From Salinibacterium sp. (GTDB taxonomy: Bacteria > Actinomycetota > Actinomycetes > Actinomycetales > Microbacteriaceae): 30,422 bases of DNA. Below are positions 15,994-23,198 of the stretch, in pieces; position 1 is the stretch's first letter; the number at the start of each line of letters is the position of its first letter. Both the position numbers and the translations under genes were made by a program. Location of the stretch: contig JANXTJ010000195.1 of NCBI GenBank assembly GCA_025352485.1, positions 1 through 30,422 on the forward strand. The letters are read 5' to 3'. The notes below the pieces were generated by a model. It saw nothing but the letters and a program-made list of their open reading frames with translations. It had not been told where the DNA came from and made no database searches.

Positions 15994-16006
15994 CGGCGCG
16001 GGTAGA

Positions 16007-16012
16007 TACACT
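16007..16012 (+). promoter_or_regulatory. Candidate -10 element for leaderless aroQ
   Basis: TACACT ends 7 bases before GTG 16020, so transcription could begin at the first base of the start codon. No ribosome site precedes this GTG. The region lies just after the exporter stop and would give aroQ-efp their own promoter. No clear -35 box is seen. Confidence 0.4.
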
Positions 16013-16019
16013 CAACACC

Positions 16020-16478
16020 GTGACCGCCGACCGCGCCTATAGAGTCCTCGTTTTGAACGGCCCGAACCTGGGGCGGCTCGGCACGCGCGAACCCGATGTC
16101 TACGGCAGCGGCACCCTCGACGATCTGCGGCAGCGGTTGGAGGCGGAGGCACCCAGCGGCGTCACGATCGACCTGAGGCAGACCGACGACGAAGCGACTC
16201 TGATCGGTTGGCTGCACGAGGCCGTCGATTCCGCATCGCCGGTGATCCTGAACCCCGCCGCATTCACGCACTATTCCTACGCGCTCAGTGACGCCGCGAA
16301 GCTCGTGACGGGGGCGGGGCTACTCCTGATTGAGGTGCACCTGAGCAACCCGCACGCCCGCGAAGAATTTCGGCACACCAGCGTTATCTCGGCAGTCGCG
16401 ACCGGGGTTATTGCGGGCTTCGGTTTCGACTCGTATTCGCTGGCGCTTGAGCTGGTCGGGCGCCGACTCGCCGCCTAG
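16020..16478 (+). CDS. aroQ: Type II 3-dehydroquinate dehydratase
   Basis: Dehydrates 3-dehydroquinate to 3-dehydroshikimate, between the AroB and AroE steps. The 152-residue product has the small type II fold. The opening VLVLNGPNLGRLGTREPDVY carries the flexible lid with the catalytic Arg and the conserved Tyr. NPAAFTHYSYALSD and IEVHLSNPHAREEFRHTS supply the substrate-binding Asn and His residues. The start is GTG 16020; the open frame upstream crosses the exporter gene and is not coding. The longer wild-type-like motif NVHAREEF reads NPHAREEF here, a mild change. efp follows after 50 bases. Confidence 0.95.
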   Translation: MTADRAYRVLVLNGPNLGRLGTREPDVYGSGTLDDLRQRLEAEAPSGVTIDLRQTDDEATLIGWLHEAVDSASPVILNPAAFTHYSYALSDAAKLVTGAGLLLIEVHLSNPHAREEFRHTSVISAVATGVIAGFGFDSYSLALELVGRRLAA

Positions 16479-16489
16479 GCCCGCTCGGG

Positions 16490-16495
16490 TAGACT
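16490..16495 (+). promoter_or_regulatory. Candidate -10 element of an efp promoter
   Basis: TAGACT, a good TANNNT match, lies in the 50-base gap before efp. Transcription from about 16502 would give a leader of about 27 bases ending in GGAAT as a weak ribosome site before ATG 16529. No -35 consensus is visible. Confidence 0.45.
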
Positions 16496-16528
16496 CGACC
16501 GTTGGTTTCAAACGAACGGAATATTCCC

Positions 16529-17092
16529 ATGGCTTCAACCGCTGACATTCGCAACGGCGTCGTTCTCAACATGGACGGCTCGCTCTGGACGGTTATCGAC
16601 TTCCAGCACGTCAAGCCCGGCAAGGGTGGCGCGTTCGTTCGCACCAAGGTGAAGAACGTCATGACCGGCAAGGTGGTCGACCGCACGTTCAACGCCGGTG
16701 CAAAAATCGAGACAGAGGTCGTCGACCGCGCCGACTTCCAGTACCTCTACAAAGACGGCGACAACTTCGTGTTCATGGACAAGGCAAACTTCGACCAGAT
16801 CACACTGTCACCTGCCAATGTGGGCGACGCGGTGAAGTTCATGCTCGAGAACCAAGACGTCACCATCGCGCTGCACAACGGCGACCCGCTCTATGTCGAG
16901 CTGCCGGCATCCGTCACGCTCGAGATCACCTACACGGAGCCGGGCCTTCAGGGCGACCGCTCCACCGGCGGAACCAAGCCGGCCACCGTCGAGACCGGCT
17001 ATGAGATTCAGGTTCCGCTGTTCCTCGAGCAGGGCACCAAGGTGAAGGTCGACACGCGCGACGGGTCGTACCTCGGCCGGGTCAACGACTAG
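16529..17092 (+). CDS. efp: Translation elongation factor P
   Basis: Binds between the P and E sites of ribosomes stalled on consecutive prolines and restores peptide-bond formation. The start ATG 16529 begins MASTADIRNG; the frame opens at 16502, but that extension has no support. The 187-residue product has the KOW-like N-terminal domain, the central OB domain and the C-terminal OB domain (ending FLEQGTKVKVDTRDGSYLGR). The functional loop reads HVKPGKGGAF with Lys32 at its tip. No EpmA- or EpmB-type modification enzyme is in the window, and actinobacterial EF-P is known to work without Lys modification in Corynebacterium. nusB starts 2 bases after the stop. Confidence 0.97.
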   Translation: MASTADIRNGVVLNMDGSLWTVIDFQHVKPGKGGAFVRTKVKNVMTGKVVDRTFNAGAKIETEVVDRADFQYLYKDGDNFVFMDKANFDQITLSPANVGDAVKFMLENQDVTIALHNGDPLYVELPASVTLEITYTEPGLQGDRSTGGTKPATVETGYEIQVPLFLEQGTKVKVDTRDGSYLGRVND

Positions 17093-17094
17093 CT

Positions 17095-17508
17095 ATGGGT
17101 GCACGTACCAAGTCCCGCAAGCGCGCCCTCGACATCCTCTACGGCGCCGACGTTCGCGAGGAATCGATCAACACCGCGCTTGCCGTCGAGCAGGCCCGCC
17201 ATGACGCCGACCCGAAGCGCGCCAGCTCGTGGGGGTATGCCCGCGACATCGTGACCGGCATCACAGAGCACGGCGACGAGATCGACGAGCTCATCGAGAC
17301 CTATGCGCAAGATTGGACGATTGCCCGGATGCCGGCGATCGACCGCGCGCTGCTGCGGATCGGCCTGTGGGAGATTTTGTACAACGACGAGGTGCCAGAC
17401 GGCGTGGCGATCTCCGAGGCCGTGGAGTCTGCGCGCATCCACAGCACGGAAGATTCAGCCGGGTTTGTGAACGGGTTGCTCGGGCGAATCGCCGCATCCC
17501 GCGCCTGA
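17095..17508 (+). CDS. nusB: Transcription antitermination factor NusB
   Basis: Joins NusE (S10) on boxA RNA to form the antitermination complex used mainly in rRNA transcription. The 137-residue all-helical product has KSRKRALDILYGADVREES at the start and the typical YAQDWTIARMPAIDRALLRI in the middle. IAISEAVESAR-like VAISEAVESARIHSTEDS and GFVNGLLGRIA close the protein. The start is ATG 17095, two bases after efp, so the two are probably co-translated. It is the last core gene before the ABC cassette. No terminator follows; a spacer with short direct repeats comes next. Confidence 0.96.
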   Translation: MGARTKSRKRALDILYGADVREESINTALAVEQARHDADPKRASSWGYARDIVTGITEHGDEIDELIETYAQDWTIARMPAIDRALLRIGLWEILYNDEVPDGVAISEAVESARIHSTEDSAGFVNGLLGRIAASRA

Positions 17509-17512
17509 TTTC

Positions 17513-17552
17513 CTCCGAAGGCGACTTTCTCCGAAGGAGAGTTTCTCCGAAG
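17513..17552 (+). repeat. Three short direct repeats with 16-base period
   Basis: CTCCGAAG occurs at 17513, 17529 and 17545, exactly 16 bases apart, with similar flanks (TTT before the second and third copies). The second copy continues as CTCCGAAGGAG, a small palindrome that can fold as a CTCC/GGAG stem. The stretch lies between the nusB stop and the ABC ATPase gene. It may be an RNA or protein target, or a slipped duplication; nothing known matches it. Confidence 0.7.
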
Positions 17553-17554
17553 GG

Positions 17555-17593
17555 GTGCGCAACATTTCCCCGCATTACGCACGGATTGTGCAC
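17555..17593 (+). promoter_or_regulatory. Imperfect inverted repeat, possible operator
   Basis: GTGCGCAAC (17555-17563) is mirrored by GATTGTGCAC (17584-17593), matching at about seven of nine positions. It lies upstream of the candidate -10 element of the ABC cassette, so it could bind a dimeric regulator. The match is weak. Confidence 0.25.
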
Positions 17594-17610
17594 GGGCGCT
17601 CCGTCTCCCC

Positions 17611-17616
17611 TAGCGT
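17611..17616 (+). promoter_or_regulatory. Candidate -10 element of the ABC cassette
   Basis: TAGCGT lies 6 bases before GTG 17623 and fits TANNNT. TTGTGC at 17586-17591 could be a poor -35 box with a long 19-base spacer. An AGGA also lies just before the start, so the transcript may be leaderless or have a very short leader. Confidence 0.35.
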
Positions 17617-17622
17617 GCAGGA

Positions 17623-18441
17623 GTGCCAGCACCCTCGACGACCTCACCGCGCGCGCTTTCCGCGCTCTCGGTGCGACTTGACGCGGTCGCGAGAAGCTTT
17701 GACGGCACCCGCAACGTGCTGCGCGACATCAACCTTGACATCGCTCCCGGCGAGATTGTGGCGCTGATCGGTGCCTCCGGTAGCGGCAAGTCGACCCTGC
17801 TGCGCCAGGTCAGCGGTCTCGACCGCCCCGATGCCGGCACGGTCACGATCGACGGCACGCCGCTGGTCGGGGTCGACCAGCGCTGCGCCGTTGCCTTCCA
17901 AGAACCGCGACTGCTGCCGTGGCGCTCGGTTGCCCACAATGTCGAAGTGGGGCTGCCGCGCGGAATCGGTCGTGCCCACGGCCGTGCGCGCGTTGCCGAG
18001 CTACTCGAGCTCGTACAGCTTTCGGATTCCGCCCACCTTCGCCCCTCGCAAATCTCCGGCGGCATGGCGCAGCGCGCCGCCCTGGCTCGGGCCCTGGCGC
18101 GTGGCCCGGGAGTGTTGCTGCTCGATGAGCCATTCGGGGCGCTGGACGCCCTGACGCGGCTGACGATGCAAGACCTGCTGCTCGAGATCCACGCGGCCGT
18201 GCCGGCCACCATCCTGTTCGTCACGCACGATGTCGAGGAGGCACTCTACCTCGCCGACCGGGTCGTTCTGCTCGGCGTGGAGAGCGGTTACCCGCCCCAC
18301 TCCGGTGCCGTCATCCGTTCCGTGGTGCCGGTGCCGGGCACGCGCCCCCGTGATCGCGCGCGATCCTCTCTTTCTCACTTACGCGCCAGCCTTCTGGAGG
18401 GGCTGGGCGTGCCCACTCACCATCCCGCACACACATTCTGA
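17623..18441 (+). CDS. ABC transporter ATPase, nitrate/sulfonate/taurine type
   Basis: Energises an importer by ATP hydrolysis on the cytoplasmic face. The 272-residue product resembles SsuB/TauB/NrtD ATPases. Walker A is GASGSGKST, the Q-loop region reads FQEPRLLPWRSVAHNV, which is characteristic of this subfamily, the signature is ISGGMAQR, Walker B is VLLLDEPFGALD, and the switch is VTHDVEEA. All catalytic elements are present. The C-terminal tail (from about residue 225) is basic and not conserved. The start is GTG 17623. The lipoprotein gene follows after 10 bases and the permease after that, so the three form one importer. The substrate is not decided by the ATPase. Confidence 0.93.
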   Translation: MPAPSTTSPRALSALSVRLDAVARSFDGTRNVLRDINLDIAPGEIVALIGASGSGKSTLLRQVSGLDRPDAGTVTIDGTPLVGVDQRCAVAFQEPRLLPWRSVAHNVEVGLPRGIGRAHGRARVAELLELVQLSDSAHLRPSQISGGMAQRAALARALARGPGVLLLDEPFGALDALTRLTMQDLLLEIHAAVPATILFVTHDVEEALYLADRVVLLGVESGYPPHSGAVIRSVVPVPGTRPRDRARSSLSHLRASLLEGLGVPTHHPAHTF

Positions 18442-18451
18442 GGAACAGCAC

Positions 18452-19501
18452 ATGACCCACAAACGCATAATTACCCTGACGGCGATCGTCGCAACGGCAG
18501 TGCTCGCGCTGACCGGCTGTGTCGCCGGAGAGGGGTCGAACCTCGCGGCAAAGACCGCTCCGACCGCGAACTCTACGCTGCCGAGCAGCTGGAGCGCGAC
18601 CACCCTCAACATCGACTACGCGACCTACAACCCGCTCAGCCTCATCATCAAGGATCAGGGTTGGCTCGAGAAGACCTTCGGTGACAAGGTCAAGGTCAAT
18701 TGGGTCAAGTCGGCCGGTTCTGCCGCGGCGAACGCCGCGCTGCTCGCCGGATCGATCGATGTCGGCTCGACCGCGGGGTCTGCGGCACTGCTCGCCCGCT
18801 CGAATGGCTCGCCGATCAAGACCGTCGAGGTCTTCTCGCAGCCGAACTGGTCGGCCCTGCTGGTGGGCGCGAAATCGACGATCACGTCGGTTAACGACCT
18901 CGTCGGCAAGAACATTGCCGCGAATGCGGGCACCGACCCCTACTTCTTCCTCCTGCAGGCGCTGGCCGAGGCCAACATCCCGCTCAACAAGGTGACCATC
19001 ACCCAGCTGCAGCACGCTGATGGCAAAGTTGCCCTCGAGGCGGGAACCGTGGACGCCTGGGCTGGCCTTGACCCGTTGCTCTCCGCGAGCGTCGTCAATG
19101 CCGGTTCCAAGATCATCTACGACAACCCGAAGTTCAACAGCTACGGCTTCCTGAACGCGACGGAGGGCTTCCTGAAGAAGTCTCCCGACATCGCGCAGGT
19201 CGTTGTCGATGCCTATGAGAAGGCCCGCGCCTGGGCCATCGCGAACCCGGACAGGACGGCGGCGATTCTCTCGTCAGTCGCCGGGATCGATATCAAGATC
19301 GCTAACTCCGTGCTGCTGAACCGCACCAATCTCGCGGTCGACCCGAAACCGGGCGACGCCCAGCTGGCCGTTCTGAAGATCATCGGGCCGGTATTTGTCT
19401 CCGCGGGCTCCGTCGCTACGCAGGGTCAGGTCGATGACGCCCTGTCATCGCTTTTTGACAGCAGCTACATCGACGCGGTGAATCCCGCTTTGGTGGGCTG
19501 A
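18452..19501 (+). CDS. ABC transporter substrate-binding lipoprotein (SsuA/THI5-like)
   Basis: Extracellular lipid-anchored receptor that delivers substrate to the permease. The start ATG 18452 has GAGGA upstream; the longer open frame overlaps the ATPase gene and is not used. Residues 1-22 form a signal peptide ending in the lipobox LTGC, so Cys23 should be lipidated. The mature part has the periplasmic-binding type II fold features IDYATYNPLSLIIKDQGWLE, LLAGSIDVGSTAGSAAL, NDLVGKNIAANAGTDPYFF and EAGTVDAWAGLDPLL. This is the pattern of aliphatic sulfonate, taurine, nitrate and thiamine-precursor receptors. The 349-residue length fits. No sulfonate monooxygenase gene is near, so the substrate remains open. 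Confidence 0.92.
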   Translation: MTHKRIITLTAIVATAVLALTGCVAGEGSNLAAKTAPTANSTLPSSWSATTLNIDYATYNPLSLIIKDQGWLEKTFGDKVKVNWVKSAGSAAANAALLAGSIDVGSTAGSAALLARSNGSPIKTVEVFSQPNWSALLVGAKSTITSVNDLVGKNIAANAGTDPYFFLLQALAEANIPLNKVTITQLQHADGKVALEAGTVDAWAGLDPLLSASVVNAGSKIIYDNPKFNSYGFLNATEGFLKKSPDIAQVVVDAYEKARAWAIANPDRTAAILSSVAGIDIKIANSVLLNRTNLAVDPKPGDAQLAVLKIIGPVFVSAGSVATQGQVDDALSSLFDSSYIDAVNPALVG

Positions 19502-19595
19502 CATTTCATCGACAGCCGCGACGGCGGCCTCGGGGACTTCCGGGGTCGCCGTCGCGGCGCGCCCGAATACATTCCGCGGCTCCCGTGCGGGGCGG

Positions 19596-20330
19596 GTGCT
19601 GGTCGGCGCGATTGTGCCGATCGCGCTGCTGGTCGCGTGGCAGCTCATCGTCATGCTGCACCTCATCCCCGCCTATCGACTGCCCTCGCCGCTGTCGGTG
19701 TTAAACGCCGGTGTCGACCTGTCCAATCGCGGCCTCCTCGGCATCGATGTCGCGATCTCGACCCAGCGGGTACTCATCGGCTTCACCATTGGATCGACCG
19801 TCGGGCTGATCGTGGCCGCGGTGGTCGGGCTTTCCGGATTTGGGTCGCGATTGCTGAGCCCCACGCTGGGGGCGATTAGGGCGGTGCCCTCGCTCGCCTG
19901 GGTGCCGCTGCTCGGGCTGTATCTCGGAATAAACGAGGATTCCAAGGTCGTCCTCATCGCGATCGGCGCCTTCTTCCCGGTCTACACGACGGTCTCCGGA
20001 GCACTGCGCCACGTCAATCCGCAACTGGTCGAAGCCGGCCGAGCCTACGGTTTCGGGGGTCTGCGGTTGTTGCGACTCGTGCAATTGCCCGCGGTGGTTC
20101 CCTCGGTAATATCCGGGCTGCGACTCGCCCTCGCGCAGTCCTGGCTGTTCTTGGTGGCCGGCGAGCTGCTGGGGGCATCCCTCGGTCTCGGCTATCTTCT
20201 GGTCGACTCCCAGCAGACCGGGCGCATCGACAGGCTCTTCCTGACCATCATTTTGCTCGGCGTGCTCGGCAAGGCCACCGATGCTCTGATCGGCCTGCTT
20301 GAGCGCTACCTGTTGAAGCGGTGGGGATGA
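19596..20330 (+). CDS. ABC transporter permease, nitrate/sulfonate/taurine type
   Basis: Membrane channel of the importer. The product has about six hydrophobic segments and the BPD transporter domain, with the EAA loop VEAGRAYGFGGLRLLRLVQLP contacting the ATPase; SsuC/TauC relatives share AIRAVPSLAWVPLLGLYLG. GTG 19596 is the first usual start codon and gives 244 residues, so the first helix begins almost at once. Family members usually have a soluble tail before it. The frame is open upstream to 19482 and encodes a plausible Ser/Ala/Thr-rich tail, but contains no ATG, GTG or TTG. The true start could be ATT 19503, near a GGTGG. Either way the transporter core is intact. The pyrR leader starts directly after. 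Confidence 0.88.
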   Translation: MLVGAIVPIALLVAWQLIVMLHLIPAYRLPSPLSVLNAGVDLSNRGLLGIDVAISTQRVLIGFTIGSTVGLIVAAVVGLSGFGSRLLSPTLGAIRAVPSLAWVPLLGLYLGINEDSKVVLIAIGAFFPVYTTVSGALRHVNPQLVEAGRAYGFGGLRLLRLVQLPAVVPSVISGLRLALAQSWLFLVAGELLGASLGLGYLLVDSQQTGRIDRLFLTIILLGVLGKATDALIGLLERYLLKRWG

Positions 20331-20337
20331 CCCGCGC

Positions 20338-20343
20338 TATAGT
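20338..20343 (+). promoter_or_regulatory. Candidate -10 element of the pyr operon promoter
   Basis: TATAGT is the best -10 match in the window. TTGAAG at 20313-20318 could be a -35 box, with a long 19-base spacer, inside the permease 3' end. Transcription would start near 20350, giving a leader of only about 50 bases. Confidence 0.5.
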
Positions 20344-20364
20344 TACGGCAATAGATTTCCTTTA

Positions 20365-20394
20365 AGTTCCGTCCAGAGAGGCGGGGAAGGAGGT
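20365..20394 (+). promoter_or_regulatory. PyrR-binding RNA hairpin overlapping the pyrR ribosome site
   Basis: The RNA contains CCAGAGAGG, the core of the PyrR binding loop consensus. A stem can form: TTCC (20367-20370) with GGAA (20385-20388), bulges, G20371-C20382, CC (20373-20374) with GG (20380-20381), and an AGAGA loop. The 3' arm runs into AAGGAGGT (20387-20394), the ribosome site of pyrR. PyrR bound with UMP would stabilise the hairpin and hide that site. There is no terminator between promoter and gene, so translational repression, as described for Mycobacterium smegmatis, fits better than attenuation. Confidence 0.8.
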
Positions 20395-20398
20395 CAGG

Positions 20399-20938
20399 AT
20401 GACTGCACGGATCGTCTTGCAGCAGGCTGACATCGCCAGAGCGTTGACTCGAATCTCGCACGAGATTCTTGAGTCCCAGCGGGGATCGTCGGCGGCCGGT
20501 TCCGATCTCATCCTTCTCGGCATCCCCACCAGGGGAGTGCTGCTCGCTCGGCGCATCGGAGCGCTGCTCCAGTCCATCGAGCCGGGCACCAGCACCGTGG
20601 GCGCGCTCGACGTCACGATGTACCGCGATGATCTGGCCAAGAATCCGACTCGCGCTCCGAGCCCCACCGACATCCCGCCCGGTGGGATCGACGGCAAGAC
20701 CGTCATTCTCGTCGACGACGTGCTCTACTCCGGTCGCACCATCCGCTGCGCGCTCGATGCCCTGAGTGACCTCGGGCGGCCGCGAGCGGTGCGCCTCGCT
20801 GTTCTGGTCGATCGTGGTCATCGCGAGCTGCCGATTCGGGCCGACTTCGTGGGAAAGAACCTTCCCACCGCCGTCGAGGAGCGCATCTTTGTGCGCATGA
20901 CAGAGACCGACGGCATCGATGAGGTGACCATCGAATGA
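20399..20938 (+). CDS. pyrR: Bifunctional pyr operon regulator / uracil phosphoribosyltransferase
   Basis: Binds pyr mRNA when UMP or UTP is high and lowers expression of the operon; it also has uracil phosphoribosyltransferase activity. The 179-residue length is normal. The PRPP-binding motif is VILVDDVLYSGRTIRCAL. Other parts typical of PyrR are RISHEILE near the start, LILLGIPTRGVLLARRI, and VLVDRGHRELPIRADFVGKN near the end. The start ATG 20399 lies 4 bases after a perfect AAGGAGGT. It is the first gene of the pyr operon, controlled by the hairpin just upstream, so it probably regulates itself. Its stop overlaps the pyrB start (ATGA). Confidence 0.97.
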   Translation: MTARIVLQQADIARALTRISHEILESQRGSSAAGSDLILLGIPTRGVLLARRIGALLQSIEPGTSTVGALDVTMYRDDLAKNPTRAPSPTDIPPGGIDGKTVILVDDVLYSGRTIRCALDALSDLGRPRAVRLAVLVDRGHRELPIRADFVGKNLPTAVEERIFVRMTETDGIDEVTIE

Positions 20939-21882
20939 GGCACCTGCTCTCCACAAAAGACCTCGGGCGCGATGAGGCGATCGCCCTACTCGATATTGCC
21001 GAAGACATGGCGGATGTCGCGAACCGCGAGGTCAAAAAGCTTCCGACCCTGCGTGGCAAGACGGTGGTTAACCTGTTTTTCGAGGACTCCACTCGCACGC
21101 GGGTCTCTTTCGAGGTGGCCGCAAAGCGGCTCAGCGCCGACGTGATCAACTTCAGCGCGAAAGGCTCCAGCCTCTCCAAGGGCGAAAGCCTCAAAGACAC
21201 CGCGCAGACGCTGGCCGCCATGGGCGCCGACGGGGTCGTCATCCGTCACCACGCCTCCGGTGCCCCGCGGGTGCTGGCAGAATCCGGCTGGATCGGCGCC
21301 GCCATCGTGAACGCCGGCGATGGCACGCACGAGCATCCGACCCAAGCGCTGCTCGACGCCTTCACGATCAGGCGTCGGCTGCACGGCGCCGGCGCGCGCG
21401 GCAGGGGGCTCGACGGAGTGACGGTCACTATCGTCGGCGACATCCTGCACTCCAGGGTGGCGCGCTCGAACATCTGGCTGCTCACGACCCTTGGTGCAAC
21501 CGTCAGTCTGGTGGCGCCCGCGACACTGCTTCCGGTCTCGATTGCCGGTTGGCCGGTCACCGCCGGTTATGACCTCGACGCGGCGATCGACAACGGGCCA
21601 GACGTCGTCATGATGCTGCGTATTCAGGCCGAACGGATGAGCGCGGCATTCTTCCCCAATGCCAGGGAGTACGGGCGGCAGTGGGGCCTCGATGACGAGC
21701 GGGTTGGGCGGCTGCCGGCGGCTAGCATTGTGATGCACCCAGGGCCGATGAATCGCGGTCTCGAGATCTCCGCCAACGCTGCCGACTCCGCGCAGTCGAC
21801 AGTGCTAGAGCAGGTCGCCAACGGGGTTTCGATAAGGATGGCCGTGCTGTACAACCTTCTCTCCGGCGCGGTGGTCGCATGA
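20935..21882 (+). CDS. pyrB: Aspartate carbamoyltransferase catalytic chain
   Basis: Joins carbamoyl phosphate and aspartate to carbamoyl aspartate. The 315-residue length matches catalytic chains. The carbamoyl-phosphate motif is FFEDSTRTRVSFEVA, followed by the loop FSAKGSSLSKGESLKDTA with its Ser and Lys, VIRHHASGAP, GDGTHEHPTQALLDAF and the aspartate-domain region MMLRIQAERM. The late PGPMNRGLEI is also conserved. There is no pyrI regulatory chain, as is usual in actinobacteria. The start is ATG 20935 in an ATGA overlap with pyrR, and it ends in an ATGA overlap with pyrC. Confidence 0.98.
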   Translation: MRHLLSTKDLGRDEAIALLDIAEDMADVANREVKKLPTLRGKTVVNLFFEDSTRTRVSFEVAAKRLSADVINFSAKGSSLSKGESLKDTAQTLAAMGADGVVIRHHASGAPRVLAESGWIGAAIVNAGDGTHEHPTQALLDAFTIRRRLHGAGARGRGLDGVTVTIVGDILHSRVARSNIWLLTTLGATVSLVAPATLLPVSIAGWPVTAGYDLDAAIDNGPDVVMMLRIQAERMSAAFFPNAREYGRQWGLDDERVGRLPAASIVMHPGPMNRGLEISANAADSAQSTVLEQVANGVSIRMAVLYNLLSGAVVA

Positions 21883-23198
21883 GCATCCTCATTACCGGGG
21901 CACAACTGCCCGACGGAACGAGCACGGATCTCTTCATCGACAACGGGGTGTTCACGACGCCTGGCACGGCCGATCGAACGATAGACGCGGCCGGCCTCAT
22001 CGCGCTGCCCGGCCTGGTCGATCTGCACACCCACCTGCGCGAACCCGGGTTCGAACAGAGCGAGACCGTGCTGACTGGCTCGAGGGCTGCCGCAATCGGT
22101 GGCTTCACCGCCGTATTCGCGATGGCAAACACCATGCCCGTGCAAGATACGGCCGGTGTCGTCGAACAGGTCCACTCGCTCGGGCAGCGACACGGCTATG
22201 TGACGGTGCAGCCGATCGGCGCTGTGACCGCGGGGCTGGCGGGGCAGCAGCTCTCCGAAATCGGCGCGATGGCACAATCGCGCGCGCGGGTGCGGGTCTT
22301 TTCCGACGACGGACACTGCGTCAGCGACGCGCTCCTGATGCGCCGCGCGCTGGAATACGTCAAGACATTTGGCGGGGTTGTGGCGCAGCACGCCCAGGAG
22401 CCGCGCCTGACCGTCGGCGCCCAAATGAACGAGGGGGCGCTGTCGAGCGAACTGGGCCTGACCGGCTGGCCGGCGGTCGCCGAGGAGTCGATCATCGCGC
22501 GCGATGTGCTGCTGGCGCAGCACGTCGGAGCACGCCTGCACATCTGCCACGTATCGACTGCTGGCAGCGTCGAGGTGATCCGCTGGGCCAAGGCCAGAGG
22601 GGTCGATGTCACGGCAGAAGTCACCCCGCACCACCTCCTGCTCACCGAACAGCTCGCCGCCGGATACGACTCCCGCTTCAAGGTCAACCCACCACTGCGC
22701 CGCGACGAGGACGTTCTCGCTTTGCGGGCCGCGTTGGCCGACCGCACCATCGATATCGTGGCCACCGATCACGCTCCGCATCCCCCCGAGGCGAAGGAAT
22801 GCGCGTGGGATGAGGCGGCCAACGGCATGGTGGGGCTCGAATCCGCGCTCAGCGTCGTGCACGCCGCCGTGGTCGAATCCGGCCAGCTCGACTGGGGTGA
22901 CATCGCCCGGGTGCTGTCGCGCAAGCCCGCAGACATCGGTCAACTCGCCGGTTATGACGCTGCGTTCGCCCTCGGAAGCCCCGCGCACCTGACCCTGTAT
23001 GACCCAGCGGTGACCCGCACTTTCGCCACGACTGACCTCCGTGGCAAGGGCCTGAATTCGCCCTACCTCGGCTACAAACTACCCGGCAGGGTGCTGGCCA
23101 CCATTCACCACGGTTATCCGACCGTTCTCGACGGGGAACTGGTCGATGCCCATGAAGTAGCAGCACAGGCTGTGGCCAGGGAGGCCTCACAAAAATGA
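21879..23198 (+). CDS. pyrC: Dihydroorotase (class I)
   Basis: Zinc amidohydrolase that closes carbamoyl aspartate to dihydroorotate. The 439-residue length fits class I. The first metal motif is DLHTHLREPG, followed by GGFTAVFAMANTMP. Next are VFSDDGHCVSD, VAQHAQEPRLT, HICHVSTAGSVEVI, TAEVTPHHLLLTEQ and ATDHAPHPPEAK, which supply His and Asp metal and substrate ligands. The C-terminal beta domain is complete. The start is ATG 21879, overlapping the pyrB stop. The next gene starts 4 bases inside its stop, so the operon is continuously coupled. Confidence 0.97.
   Translation: MSILITGAQLPDGTSTDLFIDNGVFTTPGTADRTIDAAGLIALPGLVDLHTHLREPGFEQSETVLTGSRAAAIGGFTAVFAMANTMPVQDTAGVVEQVHSLGQRHGYVTVQPIGAVTAGLAGQQLSEIGAMAQSRARVRVFSDDGHCVSDALLMRRALEYVKTFGGVVAQHAQEPRLTVGAQMNEGALSSELGLTGWPAVAEESIIARDVLLAQHVGARLHICHVSTAGSVEVIRWAKARGVDVTAEVTPHHLLLTEQLAAGYDSRFKVNPPLRRDEDVLALRAALADRTIDIVATDHAPHPPEAKECAWDEAANGMVGLESALSVVHAAVVESGQLDWGDIARVLSRKPADIGQLAGYDAAFALGSPAHLTLYDPAVTRTFATTDLRGKGLNSPYLGYKLPGRVLATIHHGYPTVLDGELVDAHEVAAQAVAREASQK

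Noticed and set aside
17509..17622. CRISPR-like array
   Set aside because: Three 8-base units at 16-base spacing are far too short for CRISPR repeats and spacers, and no cas gene is near.
21624..22988. 454-residue open frame opposite pyrB and pyrC
   Set aside because: Antisense shadow of two well-recognised enzymes; no motifs of its own.
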